Below, piece after piece: positions 1 through 12,900 of a stretch of 64,000 nucleotides of DNA. The translations under genes were made by a program, and so were the position numbers. Source of the stretch: Clitoria ternatea (Eukaryota; Streptophyta; Magnoliopsida; Fabales; Fabaceae); assembly GCA_037962975.1 (NCBI GenBank), contig CM075673.1, forward strand, positions 165,808,667 to 165,872,666, given 5' to 3'. The first letter of the stretch is position 1, and every line of letters begins with the position of its first letter. The notes beneath the pieces were generated by a model. The model did no database searches. It saw nothing but the letters and a program-made list of their open reading frames with translations, and was not told where the DNA came from.

Positions 1-984
1 TACACTTTTATGATAATTGTACAAATATTTTTGACTCTCTCTTTGTAGGAAGGATTCAATTTTTTTAACATGGTTGGAAACACACAACATACGAGTAGAC
101 TTAGAAAAAGTATTTGTGTCCCTAGATAATCACGGATATATCCGTAACAGGTACTTATATATTACTAAATGGGTGTATATGAGTGTTTATACATTACCTA
201 TAATAGGTATTTATACATTACTAATAGATATTTTTCTATTAAATATCGTTCAATATTATGATTTTTTTTTTTGTTTTATAACAAGATAAAATTTATCTAA
301 TATTAATTCATGCTAATATTTTTGATGTATTAAATTGTAATTATATAATTTATATTATTTTATATTAAAAATAATATCATACTTAATATATTACATATTA
401 TTTTCTTTTATTATATATTTATTAATATTAATAAATATCCGTAAATACCCATTACAACTATCTATAAATATAAATACTCACAAAATTTAATAAGTACAGG
501 TAGAATATTACCGGCGGTTTCGAAGTTTTATATATATAGGTATTAAACATCGTTATCCTTTCGTGTGTTAATATGTCATACCCATCCATTATTCGTAGTT
601 TGAAGTTTTCTAGTACCAACAACATCAATGTGATTCCCTGCTCTGCATTTTATTTGTCATTAATCTAATTATAAATAAGTATAACATTTAAATATATGAA
701 AGTATTTATCTCTCAAAAATTCAAAATATAGACTATTCTGTTTCTTTTGGTGACAATACACTATACTAGTATTTTTAATTAAACAATTTTAAAAAAATAA
801 TAAACTGCTTTGAATTCTTGACTGTAGGCTAAACATGTGCTAGCTGCGCCTACAACACCCATGTGTAATTAAGCTTCTCACCTAGAAAACTCCAAACAAT
901 CCCATATAGCTGGCCCTTGAATTGGTTCATTTTCTACTTGAACTCTCCGCTAGGAACCTGGAAAACAAGATTAAACTCAGGAAA
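1..984. other. AT-rich spacer and 5' flank of the ADH-like gene
   Basis: No convincing gene is seen. Positions about 121-560 are rich in short TA/AT words and in variants of a GGTATTTATAC-like motif, which looks like an old repeat. The last 150 bases before the ATG at 985 are less AT-rich and should hold the promoter and 5' UTR of the ADH-like gene. CCATATAG near 901 is the only weak TATA-like candidate, and I do not call it. Confidence 0.5.
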
Positions 985-3927
985 ATGGCAGTTGCAGAAG
1001 GTGCTAATGAGAACTTGAACCCAAATGAGACCAAGGGAAAGATCATTACTTGCAAAGGTACGTATAACATAAAAATTCAATATTACTCAGATCACAAATA
1101 ATGCAAGCCAAATCATATCATAACTCGATATCAACTTATTAAATTACCATCAACATTTAATTTGAATGAAGCTGCCGTGGCATATGGTCCTGGAAAGCCC
1201 TTGGTGGTGGAACATGTTCTTGTGGACCCTCCTCAAAAAATGGAGGTTCGAATCAAGATCCTCTACACTTCAATCTGCCACACTGATCTCAGTGCTTGGC
1301 AAGGCAAGGTATATAATGTTAACAATATTACAATGATAATTTACATGTTAATTTCACAGTAAATTATATGTATCTTATATAGTCTTTATTGATCGATTTT
1401 GTTTTGTTCTTTTCCTTCTTTGTTTTTGTTTGCATCAAAGAATGAGGCTCAACATGCATATCCACGGATTTTGGGCCATGAAGCTTCCGGGTAGGAGTAA
1501 AAAGATTTAATATAGAAATTAGAATGGTGACAAGACAGATTATAACATTTTGTTGTCTGTAGATAAAATATAATAGGATGATATATCAAAGATGAAAGTG
1601 ATATATATGGCACTTGTGATCTATGATTTGCAGGATTGTGGAGAGTGTGGGTGAAGGTGTTTGTGACATGAAAGAAGGGGACTTTGTGGTGCCAATATTC
1701 AATGGAGAGTGTGGTGATTGTGGCTATTGCAAGTGTGAGCAAACCAACAAGTGTGAGAGATTTGGGGTGGATGGTATGAAGAAGGTGATGGTTAATGATG
1801 GTGCCACAAGGTTTTCAACCGTTGATGGTAAACCCATTTACCATTTCTTGAATACTTCCACTTTCACAGAGTACACGGTGGTGGATTCAGCATGCGTGGT
1901 GAAGATTCACTTTGATGGTGATGGCGATCTCAACCCCTACATCAAAAAGCTCACTTTGCTTAGTTGTGGCGTTTCTACCGGTAAGGGACTTTGTCAAACT
2001 CAATAATTTAATTACAGTATAAGATATCGTTAAAAGATTACGTTTCTGGTTTATTTTTCCTTGTATCTCTTTCGTAAGTCTCCGTCACCGATTAAATATA
2101 TCGATTTAAACAAACTGGAATTAAATCGAGGCCGAATCCTTATTGAACTGGTAACATTAAAGAATTAGTCTATACCAATTAACTAATAGATTCACAATTC
2201 AACAGTTCAACTGGTTGATGGTTGAACTGTCCGGATGGATTTAATTTTGATAATAATAATTTTTTTATGAATCCAATTACTTTTATCATCAATATAATTT
2301 TTTTAAAATCGGTTATTTTATTATTGGTTAAAAAATATTTTTATATCAATTATCAAAGTAACTAATTTTAAAATATGAGGCATGAACTATTTCAAAATTA
2401 ATTATAAAAATAAAAAATATTTTTTATATTAATTATAAAAATAACTGATTTACATTTTTTGTCTTCTTATTCAAAATTTCCTCAGCTATGCTGCCATGTT
2501 TTACATTTTTATGCGTTTCATGCCTCTTTCTTTGACAGTGACATCACCGAAAGAAGAAATAAAAGTAACCTTTTTCTGTGTTATTTTAAATTTTCACGAT
2601 CTTTGTTTCCACGGTACACATACACATATGAGGTTGCAAGCCTATTTTATTTTGTTCACGTAGATTTAGAAAATAGTATCAAAATTTACAGCAACTCACA
2701 CTGGGAATTAAGTTAATATAAAGACCCTGTAGTTTGGGAGATGCCATATCATTAAAATTAGTTTTATAAAAAAAATGGGAGGGAGAAAAAAATTTGAATT
2801 CAAAAAAAAGTTCAAAAGAATAAATTTTAAAATTTTGTTTTTAAGAATAATTCTTCATTATCTTTTTATTTTATCTTTAATTGAATAAAAGAAAATATAT
2901 TATTTTCTTTTTCTTTCTACACATTCAAATGGGTTCTCAGAGGGAAGAAAAACAGACTTCAATTTCATGGTTATTTTTTCATTTTTCATCTAATGAATTA
3001 TTATATAAGTAAAATTATACTATCAATTGAAATCATATCTAATTGCATGTTAATGGTGAAAAATCTTTCCACTAACAAATACATCACAATTATTAAATTC
3101 TTCTGTTTCAACTATACACAATGAGTTTAATATTAAACCATTCTCAATTTAATTTTTTTAACGTTATTAAGTAATTAAAATTATTTTAAAAGTGCCTTTT
3201 AAAATGTGTTTTTCTTATACAATGCTTATTAAATGATGATGATGATGTTCCTTGTTATCTGCCGCTGCTTTGACCTATAAAATTTGTCCAAGAGTGATGT
3301 ATTCTATACGTCGTACTTTGTTTTTTATTTCTTTAATCTTGACCCAATATTAAAAATCTTAAAGGTCCAATAGCTGAAAGAATTTTTTGATCAGTTTATA
3401 ATTTATGATTTTTTAAAGTAGTTTATAGTTTATGATTTTTAAAGAGTTTATTGAAATAGAATTTTTTTGTAAAATTAACTTAAATTATATTAAATAACTT
3501 TAAATGATATATAATACTTTAATTATATGAGATAAAAGTTGTTATTAAAAAATAATAAAAATAATAATTAGATAACTAATATAAAAATTTATAACTTTTA
3601 AAAAGGTATAACCTTCCTTTAGTAGTTGAGCCTCTATATAATTAGGTCCCTTTCCTTGACCATAGGCCACTTATATATCTACACTCTTTTGTTGGCAATT
3701 AAAAAAAGAGGGTTTACTATCTTAGGAAGAATCTTTCAACACCAATTTAAGCTATACAATTATACCATGGTTATGATTATATTTTTAAAATTATTAGGAA
3801 AAAGTTAAATCACTCATGTGTTTTAACTCTAATAGAAAATTTAATGCTTTATTTTTATTCCTCTTATTTTCATCTAAAACCCTTCATTTTTTCTGCCTCC
3901 ACCCTCTCTCATGTCAATATACATACT

Positions 3928-3984
<57 letters not shown>

Positions 3985-6900
3985 GTGTATCTAGTAAGAA
4001 AAAAGTAATATGGTGAGAAAGGGGGGAAATTTCATAAAATAACATGTAGTGTATTTATTTATTTATTATTTTAAAGTATTCAACAATTAAACATAAACGT
4101 GAAACCAAATTAACAAAATTAAGTGGCGTGCATATGCAAATAACTGGTTTTTGTGGTATGGGTACGATTGCAAATGATTGATAAAGAACCTACCTTCAAA
4201 TTGAAAATGGAGAATTCTCATTATTGGAATGGTCACCTTTTGTTCGGATATCTAATGCACATGTGTAACTTTGCATATTTTGTTCAACATTTAAATACAC
4301 ACCAAGCATAATAAACACATTTGTCATAGATCTCTAACTAATGTTACGTCATTATTTCTAATTGATTTTTTAATTTGGAATCGTTTTCCTCCTTTATGCT
4401 TTCATCATTATTATTGCCTCCTTATGAAACTTTTCACAGTCTTCTAAAGTATCAAATAGTTTAGTTTCATGTCAGATTAGATCAACGAACATGATTTAAT
4501 TTTAGGTATGAAGTGTCTCATGCTATTATTTTTTTATCATGTATTATTTAATTTTGTACAGGGAAGATATTTAATTAGATAAAATATATTAATTAAATAA
4601 ATGATATCAAATTAGACACAAGATATCATTTTTTAAAACAGAATATTAGATATCAAATTAGATATAAGATATTGACTTAAAGAAAATAGAGAATGTTACA
4701 TGTTAGTAGTGTTGCATAAGATGAGTGGTTAAATTGAAAGCAAATGGTTACGTAGGTGTGGGAGCAGCTTGGAATATTGCTAACGTGCACTCTGCTTCAA
4801 CTGTTGCTGTCTTTGGTTTAGGTGCTGTGGGTCTCGCGGTGAGCCATTTATTTATTTATTTACTAATAATTCGAATAACATGTCATATGAGTTTTTGTGC
4901 TTCATTCCAATTATTTTTCAGAAATAATTGTTTTAAGAAATTTGTCTCTTAAAATTAATACAAATAAACGTTGAATTTAATTTGTCGTTAGTATAAAAAT
5001 TTTGAATATATATATATATATATAGATATATATATATTTTACTTTGATTCTTGAAACAGTATTTATAGTAGTTAAATTCAATATGGGCAAAGCAATCCAA
5101 AGGTTATGCCTTTTTCAATGAGGGAATAGTTTATTTTAAGATTCAAAGATCAGCTTTTACATACAGCTCCAACCCCGTCCAAAGCTCTCCCTGTTTTTCA
5201 TATCATGAGAATCTCCCCTTTTACATTAGGTAAGTTTTTCTTTCGTATATAAAAGGTTTCTCTTATATTGTTAATAAAGTCAAACTGGATTGATTGATCT
5301 AACTGATTAAATCATAAACTGGTTAGGTGATTGATTTAAATCAATTCTTTATAGTAAGCGGTTCAATCACAATTCGACTTTGATTTTATTATGGTTCGCT
5401 TGAACTAGTATCTTAACCAGTTCAAATGATTGTTTGGGGTAAGTGGTAAACACATTAGTAATGGGACCCAGCTATCGTTAAATACCAATGGTTATTAGTG
5501 TTAGTAATGAGTTGTTGTTGTGTTGATGGAAGGACATACATTTACCTTGCTACACGCATCGCTAATGTGTATGGCCTATGCCATATTAGCAACTGGAAGA
5601 CGTCGTCGCTAATGTGTTGCCTTTAGTTTCATTGCCAACACTATACCCGGACATGCACCTGAAGGCAACACGAGATGCTAATAACTGAATTCCAATTGAA
5701 CAACAAAATACAAGTTTCATTCAAACAAGTCTAACATGTTACACCCAGTGATTATAAATTTATCCCAAATTGTCCAACTAGGACAATTCAAGATCCAATA
5801 CAATATAATAGCCTCCATGTTGTATTGAATGAGAAACTACTGGTTACACAAGTACTTAAACTACATACTAATTAATTCTTCCAAGTTTAGGAACTAAAGT
5901 TTAGACAATTAAATCATAAGTATCCTCAATAGATTATTATTATTATTGTTAGTTCCAATAGTGCACTACAAGATTTAACAGTGAAATTGTATCCACACTA
6001 TATGGAAAATAATAGGTATGTCATGTTTCCTTCTCCAATAATACAGATTCAACTTTACATGACACGTACACTTATAATAAACACTACTAGATAGGAGAAA
6101 CGTAAGTTGTCTCTAACTAAGATAACATAAAATTAAGGTATATTATGACATAGTTACAAATTTAACAAAATTTTAATAAAGTTTTCCCTATAAAAGAAAA
6201 AACCAAAATTTTAAAAACCCTGCAAAATAACTAAAAAAGTTTACAGTACAAATTTCAATTACAATTACATTTGGAATAATATCAAAACATATTCATCTTA
6301 TAAATGTCCTATGTCACTAGCCATAATGAAATTAGATATATTAGTCTACATATCTACTAACCAGAGATTGGAATAATAGGTGAAAATATTCAAACTAAGT
6401 TACTAACCACACAATGAAACAATAGCCAAAAATCATTATTGGGAAAAAATTAAAAAAATATTCAAACTAAGTTACTAACCAGACCATGAAACAAGATAAC
6501 AATATGTATCCCTATATGCATACACCGGCACTCACACCACATAATATAACAAAAATTTAGTCCCTATATGCTTTTACACATTTTTACATTTTAGTCATTA
6601 CATGAAAAGTTTTATATTTCTTAGGAAATATTTTTTGTTTAGTTTTTTTTTACCATGACTATATAACATCTAACACATTAAAAATATTATTAAATAATAT
6701 CACATGTTGTTGGTGTGTTTTTCTGTTAAAACAGTTTATCAGTTAATAGTAAGTATTAAATAGAACTACGTTTTATAGGGGACGAAAACTTAAAAGAAAA
6801 ATTTAGATATGGCCTAAAATCAAAATTGGATAAAAGACAAAAACTTATTTAAATCTTTAACATATAATGTAAATTTATGTCAAATTAAAATTAAAATTAA

Positions 6901-8560
6901 GCGCTTGGAAAATTGAAAGAGATGAAAGGAATAGTTTCGATGCTTTCTTGCAAGGAGGAAAGATTAATATTTGATCTTTATGCTTATATTATACTTTCCC
7001 TTTATTATATCACTCATCATCTACCGAAAATAAATAAGTAAATAAATATCACTCATGATCTACTCTGTCCTTTATCAAAGTTTATATCCAGTATGGGAGT
7101 GTGAAAACAATCTTATGGTAATATATATTGTGTAAACAACAAATTTAAAAGTATCCATCTTAAATGGCCCAGGTTGCAGAAGGGGCACGAGCTAGAGGTG
7201 CGTCCAAAATAATAGGTGTGGACATCAACCCTGACAAATTCATCAAAGGTAATTTTCTCTATTGTTTCTTCTTCACACTTAAGTTGATTTTGAAAATCAT
7301 AAAAAAAAATCGTATGGAAAACATTGCATTTGTTGAAAATCAAGTATGAATACACATTGAATAGAGATGGGTAAGTGAAGTAGCTTGTAAATAGATTAAT
7401 CTATACACCTAATACCAATTAGTTTTGGACCGTAAAACAGCGTCCTATACTTGTTTGCTTCTCCGTCCAAACTACCCAAACAACATGAATTTTGTCTGTT
7501 TAATATATAACTATGTTATAATGTAAAATTCTAATGTGATACGTACAATTAAAGGCCGAGCAATGGGCATCACCGACTTCATAAATCCAGTGGATGAAGA
7601 GAAACCAGTATATGAGGTTGGATTCTGTTCTGTCTCCTCGTATTTTAAAATGAAAGTATCATCTTTCTATGCATTAATTTTCACTTTCGAAATAGTGAAT
7701 TCATTGATTAATTTGCAGAGGATAAGGGAAATAACTGATGGGGGAGTGCACTATAGTTTTGAATGTGCTGGAAATTTGAACGTTCTCAGGGATGCTTTCT
7801 TGTCTGCTCACGAGGTACCATATTCACATTGTTTTTAGAACTAGACAAGTCATTGAACCGGTAAAGGCACCGGTTCATAAAAACTGTGTTAAAATCGGGG
7901 TTCAACCGTGGTTGAACCAGTAGTATTAAAGAATTGATCAGTACCGGTCACCTAAACGGTTCACGGTTCAAACAGTCGGACCGGTCAAACCGGTTCGGTT
8001 TTGATAACAATGCATATTCATGCACCTGCTTTTCCTTTTTGTTTTTCAAAAGAAAATATTATTATTCTCATGTTCTGAGGGATGGTGATGCAGGGTTGGG
8101 GATTGACAGTGCTATTAGGAATTCATCCATCACCAGAAATGCTTCCCATACATCCAATGGAGCTATTTACTGGTCGCAGAATTGTAGGATCAGTTTTTGG
8201 TGGCTTCAAAGGGAAGACTCAATTGCCACATTTTGCCCAAAAATGCATGCATGGGGTAATTACCTCTCTCTAAATTTACATTTTTTTTGCAATTTTCCCC
8301 CTCAAAAGTAAAAGGATCATTAATAATAAAATATTGGGCTAATTAAAAAAGATAAATAAATTAACAAATACAAATTGCAAATCTATATATATATAAGTTA
8401 CATTTTTTTTTACATAGTCTAATGCTCATTTGTTATTGCCTGGACTTAGGTGGTGAAGTTAGATGATTTTATCACTCACGAGCTTCCTTTCGAGGAGATC
8501 AACAAAGCCTTTGATCTTTTGGTCGCGGGAAAATCACTGAGAAGTCTTCTACATTTCTAA
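985..8560 (+). CDS. Alcohol dehydrogenase-like protein (zinc-dependent medium-chain dehydrogenase)
   Basis: Probable NAD-dependent, cytosolic oxidation of an alcohol to an aldehyde or ketone; the substrate is not known for plant ADH-like paralogues. Ten exons keep phase: 985-1057, 1172-1308, 1441-1490, 1634-1980, 4756-4838, 7173-7248, 7555-7616, 7719-7814, 8094-8255, 8450-8560. All introns have GT..AG ends, and the product is 398 aa, normal for the family. Seen in the protein: catalytic zinc ligands Cys60 (CHTD), His83 (GHE) and Cys198 (SCGVSTG); structural-zinc cysteines 113, 116, 119 and 127; Rossmann motif GLGAVG at 223-228; and Asp247 in GVDINP, placed to bind the NAD ribose. The first ATG with a plausible N-terminus is at 985. 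Introns 4 (2.8 kb) and 5 (2.3 kb) are swollen by repeats. The divergence from classical ADH1 suggests one of the 'alcohol dehydrogenase-like' paralogues. No key residue is missing. Confidence 0.93.
2080..2260. repeat. Small dispersed repeat in ADH intron 4 (family R1)
   Basis: It shares an ordered series of words with 7845-8010: AACTGGTA/AACCAGTA, ATTAAAGAATT, ACCAATTA/ACCGGTCA, GGTTGAAC and TTTTGATAA. It is rich in GAACCGGTT-like inverted words, as in short non-autonomous DNA transposons. No target duplication could be fixed. Confidence 0.5.
3370..3620. repeat. MITE-like repeat in ADH intron 4 (family R3)
   Basis: It shares AGTTTATGATTTTTA, TTATTGAAAT, TTAAATTA and GAGATAAAA words in the same order with 24,297-24,690. 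It is AT-rich and non-coding, and ends are unclear. Probably a hAT-like MITE remnant. Confidence 0.4.
3933..3981. repeat. (TA)n microsatellite
   Basis: An uninterrupted run of TA dinucleotides, about 24 units, in ADH intron 4. Similar TA runs occur near 5005-5036, 25,018-25,050, 37,693-37,714, 39,262-39,283, 42,363-42,386 and 42,936-42,970. Confidence 0.9.
5270..5430. repeat. Small dispersed repeat in ADH intron 5 (family R2)
   Basis: It has the word order ACTGGATTGATTGATCTAACT, GGTTCAATCACAATTCGA, TTATGGTTCGCTTGAA, ACCAGTTCAA. Recognisable copies lie at 20,745-20,880 and 22,390-22,570, inside CAX introns. Non-coding. Confidence 0.5.
7845..8010. repeat. Small dispersed repeat in ADH intron 8 (family R1)
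   Basis: Better preserved relative of 2080-2260. It is dense in ACCGGTT/AACCGGT words in both orientations (for example GAACCGGT near 7856 and AAACCGGTTCGG near 7987). It fills most of the 279-bp intron without touching the splice sites. Confidence 0.5.
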
Positions 8561-9974
8561 GAGATAGTCCTTTTGAGTGTTTTATGCCTAGCAAATGCAT
8601 TAAAAATGGTAGTGTGTAACATGTAATGCTATTGTGTTATAACATCTCCCTGTAAATGGTCTTAAAATAATATTTTTAATACTCATCCTAAAATAGGTTG
8701 GAACTATGTTATTGGGCCACCCGTTTATATCTTATACTTCAGACAATTTGTAACTTATGATACTATATTAAAAAATAACTTACGACGGGGATTACTTTCA
8801 TTTTATATGCTTTTAATCGGTCATATATTTCTCTTCAAGATTATTTTCATCTTATATATTTTTAATTGACCATAAATGTGGGACTTTTAACACTCATTTT
8901 CACACTCTCGAATAAATATTTGGAGCATGGACAAATACGAGCGGCCTATACCATTATGTCAAAAATGACAAGTTTAACTCAACCCAAAAGCTAACTCATA
9001 GTATAAAGATTACCCTCTATATACTTTTGATTGAGCATATCTCTAATATGAAACTCTCACTAGTAAGCAACCAGAATCCATGTAAAAGATCTGAATCTAA
9101 TGCTCAAAATAGATGTATTGTTATATAAAAATTAAGCTAAATAAGAATTAACTAAAAAGTAATTTTTCATTAAAAAAATTTAAATAGTAAAAAAAATTTC
9201 CTTTGTTCTGAAAACTTTTATTTTTAGTTTTAATCTAAAAGTAGCTTTTAAGTTAAAAATAAAGAGTCAATGGAAACCTAAACTCGAAAACAGTCTTAAA
9301 AGAAAGACTATGAAACAAATAGATCGTACAATCTCAGACATAAGACAAAAGTGTATAGATTTACCTTGGTGAACAAATTCTAGCTTGACTAACGTGTAGA
9401 TTTACCTTGCTGACAAAATTCTAGCTTTAAGCATGCATCTTTGGCACAACCGCACAACTAAATGCTCAACATTACATTAAATTTAACTAGGTAGAGTGCT
9501 TGCAAGAATATGTTATGTCACCAAGTTCCTTTCAACACATTAATCTTGAGCAAATTTCATGTGTATCAAACTGAATATATAATGAAAACAAGTTATTTAA
9601 GTGGCGCACTGGCACCCGTGTAAAATTCATCCTCGAATGATGTGTGCTTGAAGTGTGAAAGATCGTATCCAAAAGAATTTTTCTTAATGTTTCTCTTTGG
9701 AAAATACATAATTCCTACAAAAAATTACAACTAAAATACATTCAGCACAAAATACAACATTACAATAACTACCACAACTGTCCTGCAAAATTTACAGCCC
9801 CGAGATACTAAATATTGGCTGCTACTGATATAAACTCATAACTGCTAAAAGGTTGGCCAGCTGAAGCAATTCCAACAAAGATTGGATGGATTTGCAGAAT
9901 CACTAGATGCACAAGATTTCAGCGGGAAAAAGAATGGCTAAAACAATATGAATCCTAAGTTCCCTATCATTTGA
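8561..9974. other. Spacer between convergent ADH-like and carrier genes
   Basis: AT-rich. It must hold the 3' UTRs of both convergent genes, with the ADH side just after 8560 and the carrier side just above 9690. No open frame or RNA gene is recognised. Confidence 0.5.
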
Positions 9975-12900
9975 CTATTGATGCTTCTTTTGTTCATTGC
10001 GATTTTCCTCGGTAATTGTTTGAAACTCTCTCTCACTAGCAGCGATTAGGCGTTTGACAATGTCATATGTAGTAAGCCTGATGCTGTAGAGATAAACAAG
10101 GACTAGATCAGGTAACTAATCACAGTCTACTTCAAAGTAAAATACTTAACCCTAATTAGCATTATTTATATGGTGGCAAACCTCAAATAATACATACTAA
10201 GTTTAGATAGAAATTATGTTCCAGAAATTTACTGAATACACAAGAAATGAATTATTTATCATCAAAAGTGAAATTTCTCGAGGCAGAGTGTAGAGAATGA
10301 AAACATAATAACTAGAAATAGAGCATAAGTACCTGCTGTTTGGTAGGTTTTTCAAAGCATTGGGCACAAATCCCCGATACAAGCCCACAACTCCATTGCT
10401 TGCCACAATACCTGCATCAATGAACATTCTGTTGGAAACCAAAATTGCAGAATGCCAAAAACACAGAAAACACAGAATGAAGGAAGCTTAAGCCTGTATG
10501 CCACTACCCGAACCCTGCCAATTACTTCAAAAGGCCCATAGTACCTAGGAGCCAGCTTAGGACAGATTGCAGACTTCAAAGTTTGTTGCCTAAGAGGTCT
10601 CAATTTAAGGAACACCCATTCTCCAACATCAAAACTTTTCCCCACCCTTTTCATGTCAGCTTGACCCTTTATTCTTCCTTGGGCTCATATCAAATGTTTG
10701 TTTTAACTGCCTCAAAGCCTCATCAGTCCAAAAGATCACGCTTGACAGACTCAACACGCGTTTCTCCTAGAAGAAACCTCGTGATGACTGGGGGAGGACG
10801 TCCATAAACAATCTCGAAAGCGGTAGCCCCATAGAGATGTGAAAACTGGTATGAGGTTGATCAGTAATATAACACCTTAAGAATGTCTCCAACCAGTAAT
10901 TTACCACCTCTGTTTGAGGGTGGTAAGCGGTACTCATCTTCAACTGTGTACCCAGTAACTTAAAAGACTTCTCTCCCTCTACACTCTCCCCAATATAACA
11001 GAAAAACCCATAACAAACTCTAGGCCCACCTACAAACGACGCTCTCCCTCTTGCCAGCTCATCATTCCCTCACTCTCCTATTTCTCCTTTTATACACTCT
11101 CCAAATATTGGGCCTGTTAGCCATTTGTGGGAAATATACTAGTTTCTGGGCCTAAATTCTTCCTTGGGCTGCTATCACATTCCATAAGTAAAGATAGCAC
11201 GAAATTGCCTAACCAAAGATGGCCATGTAGTCCGTGCAAATGCAGAGATGATAACATTAAAGACTTATTACACACACACATGGTGATTATTCTACATATC
11301 AGTCTAAAGGAATATTACAACTTTTGCAGTAATAATGCAAATTTATTTTATATATTTGCTACTAATGCGTGCTCAAATATAAGTATGTCATCAACTAAAA
11401 CATGCCAAATTGCTGGTGCTAAATGGTAACCTCGGGCCATCCTAACCTGAAATGGCGTCTAATACTGTCTTATATGGTGTACCCTTTAGCTGCATTTGTC
11501 TTCGCACTGTGTCCAGGGGATAGCATGTAAGTGTGGCAAGAGATGCTGAAAGCACGGAAGTGAGTAGAGATGTTTCAGTTCTCTTTTGATATTTCTCTGG
11601 CAATGACTTCTTTAATCTAATGTCCATAGAAGGTCAGAAAATTTCAATATCAATGTCTGTTTCAATTTTCAATGTACTTAGAAGATAACATAGCCATAAA
11701 ACTCACAAGTCAAAAACACAAAAGTTTACTGCAATATATGGAGCTATTCCAATCAGAGAAGGTCCAAGACCATAATAGAAAGATGTAAACCCTTCCTCTC
11801 TTAGCATGCTCAAGGCAACCTAGAAAAGTTACTGTACAGTTCATTAGCAGAGGAAAATCTTGTAAAAATACTTAAGCAAGCTAGTAATGTACCTGTGACA
11901 TTGTTCGATAACCAGGTTCAACAGCTAATCGTAATCTCAAGACATCTAATGGGTAAGTTATCTGCATAGATATACAAAGTTAGATGCATACTCTGAAATT
12001 AAGATGTGAGAAAATATTACAAGAACTAACATAAAAAAAAGATAAAATGCTGATAACTCATAAGTGTTAAATATAGGGTCTAATCCCCATCAATGAAATA
12101 GAATAACATCATTAAAGCAACTGAAAATCATGCAATGCTTGGCATCATACTGAATTACTTACAAAAGTTGATGTCATGCCAGCAAAAGCACCTGCTGCAA
12201 GTCGCCCCACAACAGAGAGCTCATCATTCTTTCCCTTGAATATTTTCTATAAATTCAAAAGTATAACTTGGAATCAACGTGCACTATTTGGTACAAGAAA
12301 TTCGTGAAAGATAGTTAGAAGTTAACCTTATATATTTCATAAGCAAAAAGCTGGACGGCGCTATAAGGTATAACCCGAATCACCTGGAACATTATAAGTA
12401 GAAACACTAAAGCAAATGAAAAGACTAGTCAACATAATATGGAGATATACACAGAGAAAGAACAATAATTTTGTTCCTAATTAGAGACCTGGGGGAGGTT
12501 GCCCTTCCAGTAACCTTTGATGCCTTCTTCCTTCCCTATCATGCTTACGGCCTGTAAATCATGTCAATGTAAGTGCTGAGAAAATTTCGCAAGGCATGTT
12601 CTGATCATTCACCAGATAGCCCAGTGCATATTGACAAAAACGTGACATCAAGCAAAGACATTGGGGGGGCCAGTAATATCTGTATTTATTACATGGTATT
12701 TAATTCCTTCATTAAAGGACCTAATTGGTCATAGTGATTTAACAAATTTTTACATTGGCTATCAAATGTCTAACACAATCCTCACCTTTTATCTACTATG
12801 CTTGGGAGTTGGGGCACACTATGTAAAGATTTACAACAGAACACAACATTTGCTGGTAGAGTGAGTCAGAAGTCTCCAGTCACACACAATTTGACAGTTT

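Noticed and set aside
5440..5990. ADH intron 5 segment with CATCGCTAATGTG and GTCGTCGCTAATG words and AGTGCACTACAAG
   Set aside because: It recalls CACTA subterminal repeats, but no paired ends or 3-bp duplication could be found, so it was not called.
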